From the NCBI RefSeq assembly GCF_000373245.1, contig NZ_KB890739.1:597099-661098 (forward strand): 64,000 nucleotides of DNA, given 5' to 3'. Position numbers and translations under genes: made by a program. A model generated the notes under the pieces. It was given only the letters and a program-made list of their open reading frames with translations, did not search any database and was not told the DNA's origin. Origin of the DNA: Echinicola pacifica DSM 19836 (lineage in GTDB: Bacteria; Bacteroidota; Bacteroidia; Cytophagales; Cyclobacteriaceae). The first letter of the stretch is position 1; every line of letters starts with the position of its first letter. Shown here piece after piece: positions 54,593-63,038 of this stretch.

Positions 54593-55504
54593 CTAGAGGA
54601 GGATAAGTCCCGCGCCAAAGATCATGACCCATAGTAAGGTAGCAAGGGCCATTTTTTTAAGATAGGGATCTAGCTCTTCCGAGCTGGTTTTTGCCTGCAC
54701 TTGATAGGCAATATAAAACATCCTGGGAAAAACTACCAAGGCCCACAGGGCTCCAGGAGCAGATTCCAGCCAAGCAAAGCCAATCAGGGCGAGGTTGCCT
54801 ATGATCACTAGGGACCAATTATATATCACCGCTTTAGTGCGGCCAATGCGCACTGGAATGGATTTCTTTCCCGCTTTTGCATCTGAATCTATATCCCTGA
54901 TATTATTGATATTCAGTACGGAGGCGCTAAACAGTCCCAAGGAGATGGCGGGCAAAATAACGCTGGTAGAGAAGGACATCGTGTGGAGATAATACACGCC
55001 AAACACACCCACCAAGCCGAAAAAGATAAATACCGAAATGTCTCCCAGGCCCATATATCCGTAGGGATTGGAGCCAGAAGTATAGTTGATAGCAGCGATA
55101 ATAGAAAGTATGCCTATAGCGAGAAAAGCGAAGAAAGTGGTCCAGGTGTTGATGGCAAAATACAATAGAGCAAGGCCGCAAAAAAAGGATATTACCGCCA
55201 ATAGGATCATGGCTTTTTTCATTTCCTCGGGCTTGATCACACCAGACTGTACCGCTCGTATTGGCCCTTTTCGATCTGCACTATCTGCCCCATGGATGCT
55301 GTCCCCATAGTCATTGGCGAGGTTAGATAGGATCTGAATCAACGTGGTGGTGAGGGCTGCCAAAGCGGCCACTTCCCAGCGAAATAAACCGTGAAAATAG
55401 GCTATAAAGCTGGCCATAAATATACTGGCAAGCGCCAGAGGAAGGGTGCGCAGCCTGATCGCATGTAGCCAAGCCTGACTTTTTGTTTGAAGAGTAATGT
55501 CCAC
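54593..55504 (-). CDS. menA: 1,4-dihydroxy-2-naphthoate prenyltransferase
   Basis: 303 aa from a GTG at 55504 (VDITLQTKSQAWLHAIRLRTLPL). The frame runs to a TTG at 55534, but that start would lie inside the hairpin at 55521-55589; no ATG precedes the first TM helix. UbiA-family enzyme with eight to nine TM helices. The first Asp-rich motif is NLANDYGDSIHGAD and the second is NNIRDIDSDAKAGKKS. It prenylates DHNA to make demethylmenaquinone in the inner membrane. Other men genes are not in the window. Confidence 0.9.
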   Translation of the reverse strand: MDITLQTKSQAWLHAIRLRTLPLALASIFMASFIAYFHGLFRWEVAALAALTTTLIQILSNLANDYGDSIHGADSADRKGPIRAVQSGVIKPEEMKKAMILLAVISFFCGLALLYFAINTWTTFFAFLAIGILSIIAAINYTSGSNPYGYMGLGDISVFIFFGLVGVFGVYYLHTMSFSTSVILPAISLGLFSASVLNINNIRDIDSDAKAGKKSIPVRIGRTKAVIYNWSLVIIGNLALIGFAWLESAPGALWALVVFPRMFYIAYQVQAKTSSEELDPYLKKMALATLLWVMIFGAGLILL

Positions 55505-55520
55505 TGATAAGGAAATAAAT

Positions 55521-55589
55521 AAAGGCAGCCTCAAAATTTAAGATGTGAGCAATTTCCCCTCCATCTTAAGGTGTTCTGAGGCTGCCTTT
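55521..55589 (-). terminator. long hairpin between glutathione peroxidase gene and menA
   Basis: AAAGGCAGCCTCA (55521-55533) pairs perfectly over 13 bp with TGAGGCTGCCTTT (55577-55589). Inside it TTAAGATG (55538-55545) pairs with CATCTTAA (55562-55569). A T-rich TTTATTTATTT follows on the minus strand. It lies just after the peroxidase stop and ends 16 bp before the menA GTG, so it may end the first transcript or act in the menA leader. Confidence 0.65.
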
Positions 55590-55601
55590 AGCCATACAAT
55601 T

Positions 55602-56201
55602 TTATGATTCAATCACCGAAATAATTTCTTCGTCCATCGGTTTTACGGAGGATTGGAAGAACTTCTTCAGCTCTCCATTCTCGTCAATATAGTATTTGCA
55701 GAAATTCCATGTTGGCTCTTCGTTATTCCAGCCGTTCAGGTCCTTATCTGATAACCAACGGTAAAGAGGATGCTTATCAACGCCCTTTACGGATACTTTC
55801 TGAAACATCGGGAAGGTCACTCCATAATTTCCAGTACAGAATTTCTTGATATCATCATTCGTCCCCGGTTCCTGACCTCCAAAATTGTTGGCAGGAAAGC
55901 CCAGGATGGCGATTTTATCCCCATACTTTTCATTGAGTTCCTGAAGCCCTTCATACTGCGGGGTATAGCCACATTTAGAAGCTACATTCACGATCAGTAC
56001 TTTTTTGCCCTTATACTTGCTGAAATCCACCAAATTGCCATCGATATCTTCGACTTTGAAATCATAGAATGATTGTTCGTCCTGCATAGTTGATTCTTCT
56101 TGAGTGCTGAGACCCGCGATGCCTGCGGATTGCGTGTTTTTATTTTCGCCACTGCATGCTGCTAATAGCACCGCGGTCATAAGAACTAATACTTTTTTCA
56201 T
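55602..56201 (-). CDS. glutathione peroxidase-like lipoprotein
   Basis: 199 aa from the ATG at 56201 (MKKVLVLMTAVLLAAC16), a lipoprotein signal; a 27-codon upstream extension is not credible. The thioredoxin-like domain has the peroxidatic cysteine C77 in NVASKCGYTPQYEGL, the Gln block LGFPANNFGGQEPG and WNFCKY with the conserved Trp. It is a Cys-type (non-selenium) GPx, which usually uses thioredoxin-like reductants. The lipobox places it in the periplasm. Confidence 0.9.
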   Translation of the reverse strand: MKKVLVLMTAVLLAACSGENKNTQSAGIAGLSTQEESTMQDEQSFYDFKVEDIDGNLVDFSKYKGKKVLIVNVASKCGYTPQYEGLQELNEKYGDKIAILGFPANNFGGQEPGTNDDIKKFCTGNYGVTFPMFQKVSVKGVDKHPLYRWLSDKDLNGWNNEEPTWNFCKYYIDENGELKKFFQSSVKPMDEEIISVIES

Positions 56202-56357
56202 GGTATGGTATATTTTCAGGTGAAAATTATTTTTCGTAAATATCAAATCTGCTAAAAGCTCTGAACATTCACTTTTAATCATTCATTATTGGCCTTTGCT
56301 GCTTAGCTCGATGCTTTAAATGAATAGGGGATGTTCTGAAAGCTACAGACAAACCAT

Positions 56358-58148
56358 TTACATTTTTTCGGGAACCTTTATCCCTAACAACTTCATCCCT
56401 GCCTTTAAAGTTCTCGCCACCTGGCTGCTTAAAGCCACGCGGAAAGCTCTTACTTTTTCGTTCCCCTCACTAAATATAGGAAGTTCTGCATAAAATCGGT
56501 TGTACTCTTTCGCCAAATCAAACAGGTATTGTGCGATGATGCTTGGAGAAAGTTCCTCTCCGGCCTGTGATATTTTCTTCTCAAAACCATTCAGCGCCAT
56601 GATCAGCTCCTGCTCAGCAGTCTCTATATGCTCCAGTCCCTCAAATCCCGCAGGGGAATAATCCACTCCTATTTGGTTTGCTTTGCGGAGAATAGAAGAG
56701 ATCCTCGCATGGGAATACTGAATGAATGGACCTGTATTTCCCTGGAATTCTATGGATTCCTGAGGATTAAATAGCATTCGTTTTTTAGGATCTACTTTCA
56801 GCAGGAAGTATTTTAAAGCTCCTAAGCCCAGCATTTCGTATAGTTGATCGGCTTGCTCCTGGGAGAATCCCTCGATCTTGCCCAATTCCTTGGTGTGACT
56901 GGCTGCCGTATCGATCATTTCCTGGATGAGATCATCCGCATCCACCACTGTACCCTCGCGGGATTTCATTTTGCCGGTAGGCAGATCCACCATCCCATAG
57001 GAGAGGTGGTACAAGCCATCTCCGTAAGGTCGATCTAGTTTTTTCATTATTTTGAACAATACATCGAAGTGATAATCTTGCTCATTGCCCACCACATATA
57101 CTGATTTGCTGATATTGAAATCCTGGTATTTAAGGTCTGCGGTGCCCATGTCTTGGGTGATATAGACGGAGGTGCCGTCTCCGCGAAGGACGAGTTTCTC
57201 GTCCAAGCCTTCCTGCGTAAGGTCTGCCCAGACGGAGTTATTGTCTTTTTTGAAGAAAACCTTCTTCTCCAAGCCTTCTTCTACGATATCCTTACCTAAT
57301 AGATAGGTGTCTGACTCATAATAATATTGGTCAAAGCTCACCCCCATTTTTTCATAGCTGCGATCAAAACCTTCATATACCCAGCTGTTCATGGTTTTCC
57401 ATAGGCTCACCACTTCTTCATCTCCTGCTTCCCACTTACGTAGCATTTCCTGGGCTTCTAGGATGAGTGGTGCCTGCTTCTTGGCCTCTTCTTCAGTGGC
57501 GCCTTCAGCCATCAATGCGGCGATTTCTTTCTTATACGCTTGGTCAAAAAGCACATAATACTTGCCAGCAAGGTGATCACCTTTCAGACCTGAGCTTTCG
57601 GGAGTCTCTCCATTGCCAAAGTGCTGATAGGCCACCATGGATTTGCAGATATGGATTCCGCGGTCATTTACCAGGTTGGCTTTTACCACTTCATAGCCAT
57701 TCGCCGCTAAGATCTCAGCTACTGAGAAACCCAAAAAGTTGTTTCGAAGGTGTCCCAGGTGCAAAGGCTTATTGGTGTTGGGAGAGCTGAATTCTACCAT
57801 TACCTTTTCGCCCTTGGCAGGAAGCTGCCCTATATTTTCGTTTTTATAAAGCTTCTCAAAAACCGATAACCATGATTGCTCATTGACGGAGATATTCAAG
57901 AATCCCTTGACGACATTAAATGCACTGACCACTTCACAATTTTCCAATAGATAAGCGCCGATCTTTTCGCCGCTTTCTTCGGGTTTCATCCTAGTGAATT
58001 TCAAGAAGGGAAATAATACAAAAGTATAGCTACCCTCAAATTCCTTGCGGGTGGGCTGCAGCGCCAGGTCCTCAGCACTTACTTGATGGTCAAAGGTGTC
58101 TGCAAATGCCTTGCTTATTGAATGAAGTATTTGTTCTTGAATGGTCAT
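56358..58148 (-). CDS. argS: arginyl-tRNA synthetase
   Basis: 596 aa. The HIGH motif reads HLGHLRN in FSSPNTNKPLHLGHLRN. The KMSKS loop reads GKMKSREGT, a normal ArgRS variant. The N-terminal Add1 domain and the C-terminal anticodon-binding DALR domain (about 470-596, ending GIKVPEKM) are present. It starts 21 bp after the arginase gene and probably shares its transcript. Confidence 0.96.
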   Translation of the reverse strand: MTIQEQILHSISKAFADTFDHQVSAEDLALQPTRKEFEGSYTFVLFPFLKFTRMKPEESGEKIGAYLLENCEVVSAFNVVKGFLNISVNEQSWLSVFEKLYKNENIGQLPAKGEKVMVEFSSPNTNKPLHLGHLRNNFLGFSVAEILAANGYEVVKANLVNDRGIHICKSMVAYQHFGNGETPESSGLKGDHLAGKYYVLFDQAYKKEIAALMAEGATEEEAKKQAPLILEAQEMLRKWEAGDEEVVSLWKTMNSWVYEGFDRSYEKMGVSFDQYYYESDTYLLGKDIVEEGLEKKVFFKKDNNSVWADLTQEGLDEKLVLRGDGTSVYITQDMGTADLKYQDFNISKSVYVVGNEQDYHFDVLFKIMKKLDRPYGDGLYHLSYGMVDLPTGKMKSREGTVVDADDLIQEMIDTAASHTKELGKIEGFSQEQADQLYEMLGLGALKYFLLKVDPKKRMLFNPQESIEFQGNTGPFIQYSHARISSILRKANQIGVDYSPAGFEGLEHIETAEQELIMALNGFEKKISQAGEELSPSIIAQYLFDLAKEYNRFYAELPIFSEGNEKVRAFRVALSSQVARTLKAGMKLLGIKVPEKM

Positions 58149-58169
58149 TCTCTTATATAATATAATGTG

Positions 58170-59153
58170 TCAAAAGTTGCTAACAAGCGATTGGGTCGTG
58201 GACTCCAATATATCAAAAGCGGTCTCCGCCATGACGTTCTCAGAATCCAGGGTTGGGTTTACCTCCACAATTTCCCAGCAACATACTCTTTTATCTTTTA
58301 TTAAAGTCTCATTGAGGTGTAAGGCCTCCTCCACCGTAAGCCCATCGGGCACAGGAGTGCCAGTGCCGACCGATATGGAGCTGTCCAGGCTGTCCACATC
58401 AAAGGAGATATAGATCTGATCACAGTCCTTAAGGATAGCCAATGCCTCGGCAGCGATTTTTTCTATTCCTTTTTGCCTCACCTCTGCGGTCCTGAAATTC
58501 TTTATCCCATGTTTCTTTATCAGATGCTCTTCGGGGGATTCGGTGTCGCGAACCGCAATATAAATGATGTCCCCGGCCTTGATTTTGGGGAAGTCTCCGC
58601 CGATGGCCTTGATCTTTTCCCAATATTTTTTTTCTTCCTCCGAAGGTGATTTTACTTGGCATTCCAGATTGTCCTCCTGAAGGCACATGCCGAGCGGCAT
58701 TCCATGCATATTGCCGGTGGGGCTGGTGTATGGGCTATGAATGTCTGCGTGTGCATCGATCCATATGACGCCTAGGCGCTTGTCCGGGTCGGCAGCTTTA
58801 ATGCCCATGATGGTGCCAGCCGCCGTGGAATGATCACCAGCCAGGACGATGGGGAATTTCTTTTTAAGCCTTAAGGCTTTTATCGCATCATGGACGCTGG
58901 ATAATACCTCATACACGCCGTCGATATATTTGGCATTCGGGAAAGCGTTGCCTTTCCAGAGGTAATTATTAGAATCCTTGACGCTGATCGGGTCAAACTT
59001 CGTGAAAAAGTCGGATTTTTTGTCCAAGCTGGCGACTTTGAGCGCATCGATGCCCAAGCTGGCGCCACGGGTGCCTGCGGCCAATTCTGATCGTACTTCT
59101 ACTAGTTTGATGTCTCTCATAGATTTTCGATTCACTACATGAATTTGGGGCAT
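58170..59153 (-). CDS. rocF: arginase family hydrolase, probably arginase
   Basis: 327 aa ureohydrolase. The Mn ligands are visible in LAGDHSTAAGT, IDAHADIHSPYTSPTGN and SFDVDSLDSS. The SPTGNMHGMPLG loop and RSELAAGTRGASLG N-terminus favour arginase over agmatinase. It splits arginine to ornithine and urea. MPQIHVV is the called start; M12 is an alternative. It lies upstream of argS, and arginine decarboxylase is 1.2 kb away on the other strand, so this region handles arginine. Confidence 0.87.
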   Translation of the reverse strand: MPQIHVVNRKSMRDIKLVEVRSELAAGTRGASLGIDALKVASLDKKSDFFTKFDPISVKDSNNYLWKGNAFPNAKYIDGVYEVLSSVHDAIKALRLKKKFPIVLAGDHSTAAGTIMGIKAADPDKRLGVIWIDAHADIHSPYTSPTGNMHGMPLGMCLQEDNLECQVKSPSEEEKKYWEKIKAIGGDFPKIKAGDIIYIAVRDTESPEEHLIKKHGIKNFRTAEVRQKGIEKIAAEALAILKDCDQIYISFDVDSLDSSISVGTGTPVPDGLTVEEALHLNETLIKDKRVCCWEIVEVNPTLDSENVMAETAFDILESTTQSLVSNF

Positions 59154-59190
59154 ATCGTTTTCAGCATTTCCTCAAATCCCATTGGTGGTA

Positions 59191-59198
59191 CAAAAGTA
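59191..59198 (-). promoter_or_regulatory. -7 promoter element for arginase-argS
   Basis: On the minus strand the sequence reads TACTTTTG, a perfect TAnnTTTG element 37 bp before the arginase ATG. No TTTG box is at the ideal 19-bp distance. Confidence 0.45.
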
Positions 59199-59326
59199 GT
59201 CAAAAAACTACATTTTTTTTCGGTATTATAATAATTGGATTTTCAGCGATTTTTCGGGCTTTAAAGCCATTTGCCAAGGGGGAGATTTAGAAGGAGAAAT
59301 AATTCCCTACAAAATCTATAGGGAAA

Positions 59327-59357
59327 TTAGTTTTTGAAAAAATATATTGTACCTTTG
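59327..59357 (+). promoter_or_regulatory. promoter of the SAM-riboswitch transcript
   Basis: TTAG (59327-59330), 19 bp, then TACCTTTG (59350-59357). The -7 element is a perfect TAnnTTTG, and the -33 element has one mismatch at the canonical 19-bp spacing. Transcript start is expected near 59363, about 30 nt before the riboswitch. Confidence 0.65.
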
Positions 59358-59393
59358 AAGAAGTTATTAGTGAGCGGCGCAAAAGCAATTCAC

Positions 59394-59499
59394 TGATTTA
59401 TACCGAATAGGGGAGAGAACAGGCTCATAGATCCTATAGCAACCTATCCAAAGAAAAGGTGCTAAATCCTGCCTAAATCATTTAAGGAACTATAAATTA
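59394..59499 (+). promoter_or_regulatory. SAM-I (S-box) riboswitch
   Basis: P1 is TGATTTATA (59394-59402) with TATAAATTA (59491-59499), 9 bp with one G-T. P2 starts ATAGG (59407-59411) and closes with CCTAT (59433-59437) around GAGAGAACAGGCTC. P3 pairs ACCT with AGGT around AGCAACCTATCC and AAAGGTGCTAAATCC, the near-invariant S-box core. P4 is CCTAAATCATTTAAGG, then GGAAC leads into P1. All four helices of the three-dimensional core are therefore present. It binds S-adenosylmethionine. The P1 helix ends 8 nt before a 21-codon ORF. Confidence 0.9.
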
Positions 59500-59507
59500 A
59501 AAATGCC

Positions 59508-59573
59508 ATGAAGATGTTTAAAGCCTTTCGAATGCAAGTTTTTGCCACTAATGTTCGCCGCTGCTGTTGTTGA
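59508..59573 (+). CDS. leader peptide ending in three cysteines
   Basis: 21 codons from ATG 59508, starting MKMFKAFRMQVF and ending NVRRCCC before TGA. The last three sense codons are TGC TGT TGT. The ORF begins 8 nt after the riboswitch P1 helix and ends 52 nt before the next gene. GCTGT inside the Cys codons (59563-59567) can pair with ACAGC (59581-59585), followed by CTTTT, a weak terminator-like element that a ribosome on the Cys codons would cover. I infer a cysteine-sensing leader peptide whose translation is gated by SAM. Confidence 0.7.
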   Translation: MKMFKAFRMQVFATNVRRCCC

Positions 59574-59625
59574 AATTGACACAGCCTTTTAAACAAAAAC
59601 TAATAATTATTAAAATCTAAGAATC

Positions 59626-60114
59626 ATGACAGCTATCGCTTCAAATTATAAAGTATCACAAAACGAAACCATCTTCAGCTTCCAATCCGTAATCAGAAAT
59701 AATAATAAGGAAGTCAATGAGCTAAATGTAAGAGAGTATTTGGCTTCTAGATCCGATGTGGAATTGGAAGGTCAGGGCACTTTTTCATTTGGTAATTATG
59801 CAGGTGTGAACAAGGAGTTTAATGCGGTGTATTTTAACCTTAAAGGAAATCTGTCGGAGCATTATGCTTTCTTCAGAGGCTTGGTTCTGGCAGGACAGCC
59901 CAATGAATTGTTTTTGGAAAGTGTCCACGAAACTAAAAGCTTCACTCTGAAATTTTATAATAAAAATGAGGCAGTCGCAAAAAAATACCTCGAAAAGTTA
60001 TTCAAAATCGTAGAAGATGAACTGAGATTCAAACAAGTACTAAGAAAAGTCCTTGTGAATCAAGAAAGACATAAGCTGGAAGAAAAGCTGCTTTTCAATG
60101 AGCTATCTAATTAA
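59626..60114 (+). CDS. hypothetical protein under SAM riboswitch control
   Basis: 162 aa, not recognised. No signal peptide, TM helix or Cys cluster. The N-terminal two thirds look beta-rich (ETIFSFQSVIRNNNKEV, VELEGQGTFSFGNYAGV, FNAVYFNLKGNL) and the C-terminal third is a charged helix (about 112-162). It is the only protein-coding gene of substantial size between a SAM-I riboswitch plus Cys leader peptide and a strong terminator, so its regulation implies a role in methionine, cysteine or SAM metabolism. Next to arginine decarboxylase, a polyamine link is also conceivable. Confidence 0.8.
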   Translation: MTAIASNYKVSQNETIFSFQSVIRNNNKEVNELNVREYLASRSDVELEGQGTFSFGNYAGVNKEFNAVYFNLKGNLSEHYAFFRGLVLAGQPNELFLESVHETKSFTLKFYNKNEAVAKKYLEKLFKIVEDELRFKQVLRKVLVNQERHKLEEKLLFNELSN

Positions 60115-60149
60115 ATACAATGATAAACCACTAATAATGACCATAGTAA

Positions 60150-60188
60150 AACTCCTTTCTCATCTGCAGAAAGGAGTTTTTGTTTTTT
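60150..60188 (+). terminator. intrinsic terminator of the SAM-regulated gene
   Basis: AACTCCTTTCT (60150-60160) and AGAAAGGAGTT (60168-60178) form an 11-bp perfect stem with a 7-nt loop, followed by a long T-rich tract. It isolates the riboswitch unit from arginine decarboxylase. Confidence 0.9.
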
Positions 60189-60311
60189 ATAAGCAGGCAT
60201 GAATTTTGGAAGAGCTGGTAATAGTTACTATTTTATGAAAAATAGCTGTTTGAATTTTAAAGAATTGAATGCAACTTTCGATCCTAAAACACTAAATCTT
60301 TTCAGTGCCTA

Positions 60312-61703
60312 ATGAACAAATACATTGATTTAATTCAGCAAACCTTTGATTTCCCCACGAGAGAATTCAAAGTGGAAGATGAAAAGCTTTTTTTTAATGG
60401 CGTAGATCTCATGGATATCATTGAGACGTATGGAACTCCGCTAAAACTAACTTACCTTCCTAAAATCAGTGAGAGCATACAAAATGCGAAAACTTACTTT
60501 AATAATGCGATGGAAGCCCATGATTACCATGGTAAGTACACCTATTGTTATTGTACCAAATCATCCCATTTCAAGTTCGTTCTGGATGAGGCACTGAAAA
60601 ACGACATCCATATCGAAACCAGCTCGACCTTTGACATTCCACTCGTGAGAAGCTTGTACGAACAAGGCAAAATCACCAAGGATACGCACATCGTCTGCAA
60701 CGGTTTCAAAAGGGATCTGTACAAGCAGTATATCACCGAGCTCCTCAATGATGGATTCAAAAACTGTATTCCTGTTTTGGACAACCTCACTGAAATTGAT
60801 TATTATCTGGAGCATGTGAAGGTGCCTTTTCAGGTCGGCATACGTATCGCCGCCGATGAAGAGCCTAAGTTTGGCTTCTACACTTCCCGTCTGGGCGTGA
60901 GATATAAGGATATAATCGACCTGTATGAGACCAAAATAAAGGATAATCCAAATGTGAGCCTGAAAATGCTCCATTTCTTTATCAATTCGGGCATTCGTGA
61001 TACTGCCTATTACTGGTCTGAGCTTACGCGATTTATACAGAAATATGTGGACCTCAAAGCCATCTGCCCCGAATTAGACACTATGGATATTGGTGGTGGC
61101 TGGCCCATCAAGACCAATGTATTCTTTGATTATGATTACCAATATATGGCGGATCAAATCATCAAGAATATCAAGTGGATGTGCGCCAAGAATAATACGC
61201 AGGAGCCCAATATCTTCACGGAATTTGGAAGCTATACTGTTGGAGAAAGTGGAGCGGTTCTCTATTCTATCTTGGAAGAAAAACTCCAGAATGACAAAGA
61301 GCTTTGGTATATGATCGATGGGTCCTTCATCACTCAATTGCCAGATAGCTGGGGACTGAATCAAAAGTATATTATGCTGGCGGTAAATAACTGGAAGGAA
61401 GAATATCATAATATCAACCTAGGTGGCCTGACCTGCGATAGTATGGATTACTATAATTCGGAGGCTCACCAATATAATATTTACCTCCCAAAGAAAGAGG
61501 ACAAAAAGACACCTCAGTACATTGGGTTCTTCCATACGGGGGCCTATCAGGAGTCTCTAGGTGGATATGGAGGGATTCAGCATTGCCTGATTCCTGCACC
61601 CAAGCACGTCCTGATCGATAGAGATACAGATGGGTCTGTCACTCATAGGCTGTTTGCAGAGGAACAAAATAGTGCGAGTATGCTAAAAACCTTGGGCTAT
61701 TAA
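60312..61703 (+). CDS. speA: PLP-dependent arginine decarboxylase
   Basis: 463 aa, fold-type III (alanine-racemase-like) PLP barrel plus C-terminal beta domain. The PLP lysine is K83 in YCYCTKSSHFK. The phosphate-binding stretch is TMDIGGGWPI near 259 and the active-site Cys/Asp block is GLTCDSMDYYN near 378. The length matches the short Bacteroidetes arginine decarboxylase and is well below the 630-660 aa of E. coli SpeA. It makes agmatine for polyamine synthesis. Carboxynorspermidine or diaminopimelate decarboxylase are weaker alternatives. Confidence 0.85.
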   Translation: MNKYIDLIQQTFDFPTREFKVEDEKLFFNGVDLMDIIETYGTPLKLTYLPKISESIQNAKTYFNNAMEAHDYHGKYTYCYCTKSSHFKFVLDEALKNDIHIETSSTFDIPLVRSLYEQGKITKDTHIVCNGFKRDLYKQYITELLNDGFKNCIPVLDNLTEIDYYLEHVKVPFQVGIRIAADEEPKFGFYTSRLGVRYKDIIDLYETKIKDNPNVSLKMLHFFINSGIRDTAYYWSELTRFIQKYVDLKAICPELDTMDIGGGWPIKTNVFFDYDYQYMADQIIKNIKWMCAKNNTQEPNIFTEFGSYTVGESGAVLYSILEEKLQNDKELWYMIDGSFITQLPDSWGLNQKYIMLAVNNWKEEYHNINLGGLTCDSMDYYNSEAHQYNIYLPKKEDKKTPQYIGFFHTGAYQESLGGYGGIQHCLIPAPKHVLIDRDTDGSVTHRLFAEEQNSASMLKTLGY

Positions 61704-61731
61704 GACCAGAACTGCACTTACCTAATCATAA

Positions 61732-61767
61732 AAAAGGGTTTACTTATTTCGATAAGTAAACCCTTTT
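61732..61767. terminator. bidirectional terminator with TTCG loop
   Basis: A 16-bp perfect stem (arms 61732-61747 and 61752-61767) closes on a TTCG tetraloop, with A/T tracts on both sides. It serves arginine decarboxylase on plus and can also serve the convergent gene at 61898 on minus. Confidence 0.93.
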
Positions 61768-61897
61768 CTTATTTTATAGGATTGTTGATCATGAAGTTAT
61801 AGGCCTATTAGTGACTATAAAGCACCGAGAATGCGATGTACATACTGATTCAACCTTCCACTTTTCCTCCTCATTAAATGAGGAGGATTTGTCTATT

Positions 61898-63028
61898 TTA
61901 GAGATTTCGGTAGAAGCTGTTTTGGCCCTTAAAGTGATCCACTTTTTCGCCTTTTAGATTCATATATCCGCCCATACAGTCTGCCGTCATGCAGCTATGA
62001 ACGGGCAGGATCCCAATGAGTTCTCCCAGATGTACTCGATCGATAATGGCCTTAGGTGCCTGCAATACCCCATGTTCTTGGCTGATGCTTTTTACGATGG
62101 CAGGCTCTTCTAAAATCTCCCATCCATCCTCATGAATAAAGACCACTTCACCATAGGATTTTTGACCATTAGGTAAGATCAGAACATCCTTGGATAAGTG
62201 TACTCCTCCGCCATGAACGAGGATTTCATTTTTATGCTTTTTGATATCCACGATAGGTGCTGCCAAAGCCACAGCAATATCCTCCTTGGTACAGCTGCCT
62301 AAAGCGGCTTGTGTAAGGTCATAAAAAATAAAGTTTCCCGGACCTACCTCATCTATTCCTGCAAAATCCTGCTGAATAGAACAGCTAGGGGTATCTCCTA
62401 GACGGATTACGAGATCTGGAAATTCAGAATTATATTTGTCCTTCAGCATGGTCAGGGCCGAGGTAGTTTGATGATAGATGGCTTGGATTTCCTCAGGGCT
62501 GCTATGGTAAGTATGTCCGGCATGAATATAAAAGCCTCTGAACTTAAGTTTATTCGTTTTGAGAGAGGTTCTAAGAATGGCCTCTATCGTCCCAAAATCA
62601 CTGACTTCCACTCCTGTACGGCCATATCCGGCATCTATCTCTATGAAATACCCTACCTGCTGTAGCAAGTTATCTGCTAGCAGACCTGCGGTGGCGGCAT
62701 TGACGAGTTGGACCGAGATGGACTGCTCCGCAGCGAGGCGATTGAGCTTGGTGATCTCCAGCGGGTTAAAGGGAAAGGCAATATGGATATTTTCCCATAA
62801 CTGAGGCAGGAAATATTCGGCAGCATATATGCTGGAAACGGTGATTTCTGTGACCCCATATTCCTTATACCATTCGCCAATATGCCTGGATTGATGGGTT
62901 TTGAAGTGGGGGACGAGGCGAGTGTGAGACTTTTTGGCCTTTTCACTCATTTTTTTAAGATTATTTAATGCTTTCTTTTCATCCAGAAATAAGGTGGGTG
63001 CGGTAATGATTGGATAGGGTAAAATCAT
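61898..63028 (-). CDS. DSD1/D-threonine aldolase-like PLP enzyme
   Basis: 376 aa, alanine-racemase-like N-terminal barrel with PLP lysine K43 in RLVPHFKTHQS. IEIDAGYGRTGVE and HAGHTY line the active site. The C-terminal metal site reads VHSCMTAD. In D-serine dehydratases of this family (chicken DSD) His and Cys spaced as HxC bind Zn, whereas D-threonine aldolases use HxD. The HSC pattern favours a D-serine-type ammonia-lyase, but D-threonine aldolase is not excluded. It starts 10 bp after the upstream hydrolase gene. Confidence 0.85.
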   Translation of the reverse strand: MILPYPIITAPTLFLDEKKALNNLKKMSEKAKKSHTRLVPHFKTHQSRHIGEWYKEYGVTEITVSSIYAAEYFLPQLWENIHIAFPFNPLEITKLNRLAAEQSISVQLVNAATAGLLADNLLQQVGYFIEIDAGYGRTGVEVSDFGTIEAILRTSLKTNKLKFRGFYIHAGHTYHSSPEEIQAIYHQTTSALTMLKDKYNSEFPDLVIRLGDTPSCSIQQDFAGIDEVGPGNFIFYDLTQAALGSCTKEDIAVALAAPIVDIKKHKNEILVHGGGVHLSKDVLILPNGQKSYGEVVFIHEDGWEILEEPAIVKSISQEHGVLQAPKAIIDRVHLGELIGILPVHSCMTADCMGGYMNLKGEKVDHFKGQNSFYRNL

Positions 63029-63038
63029 TTATAGGTTA

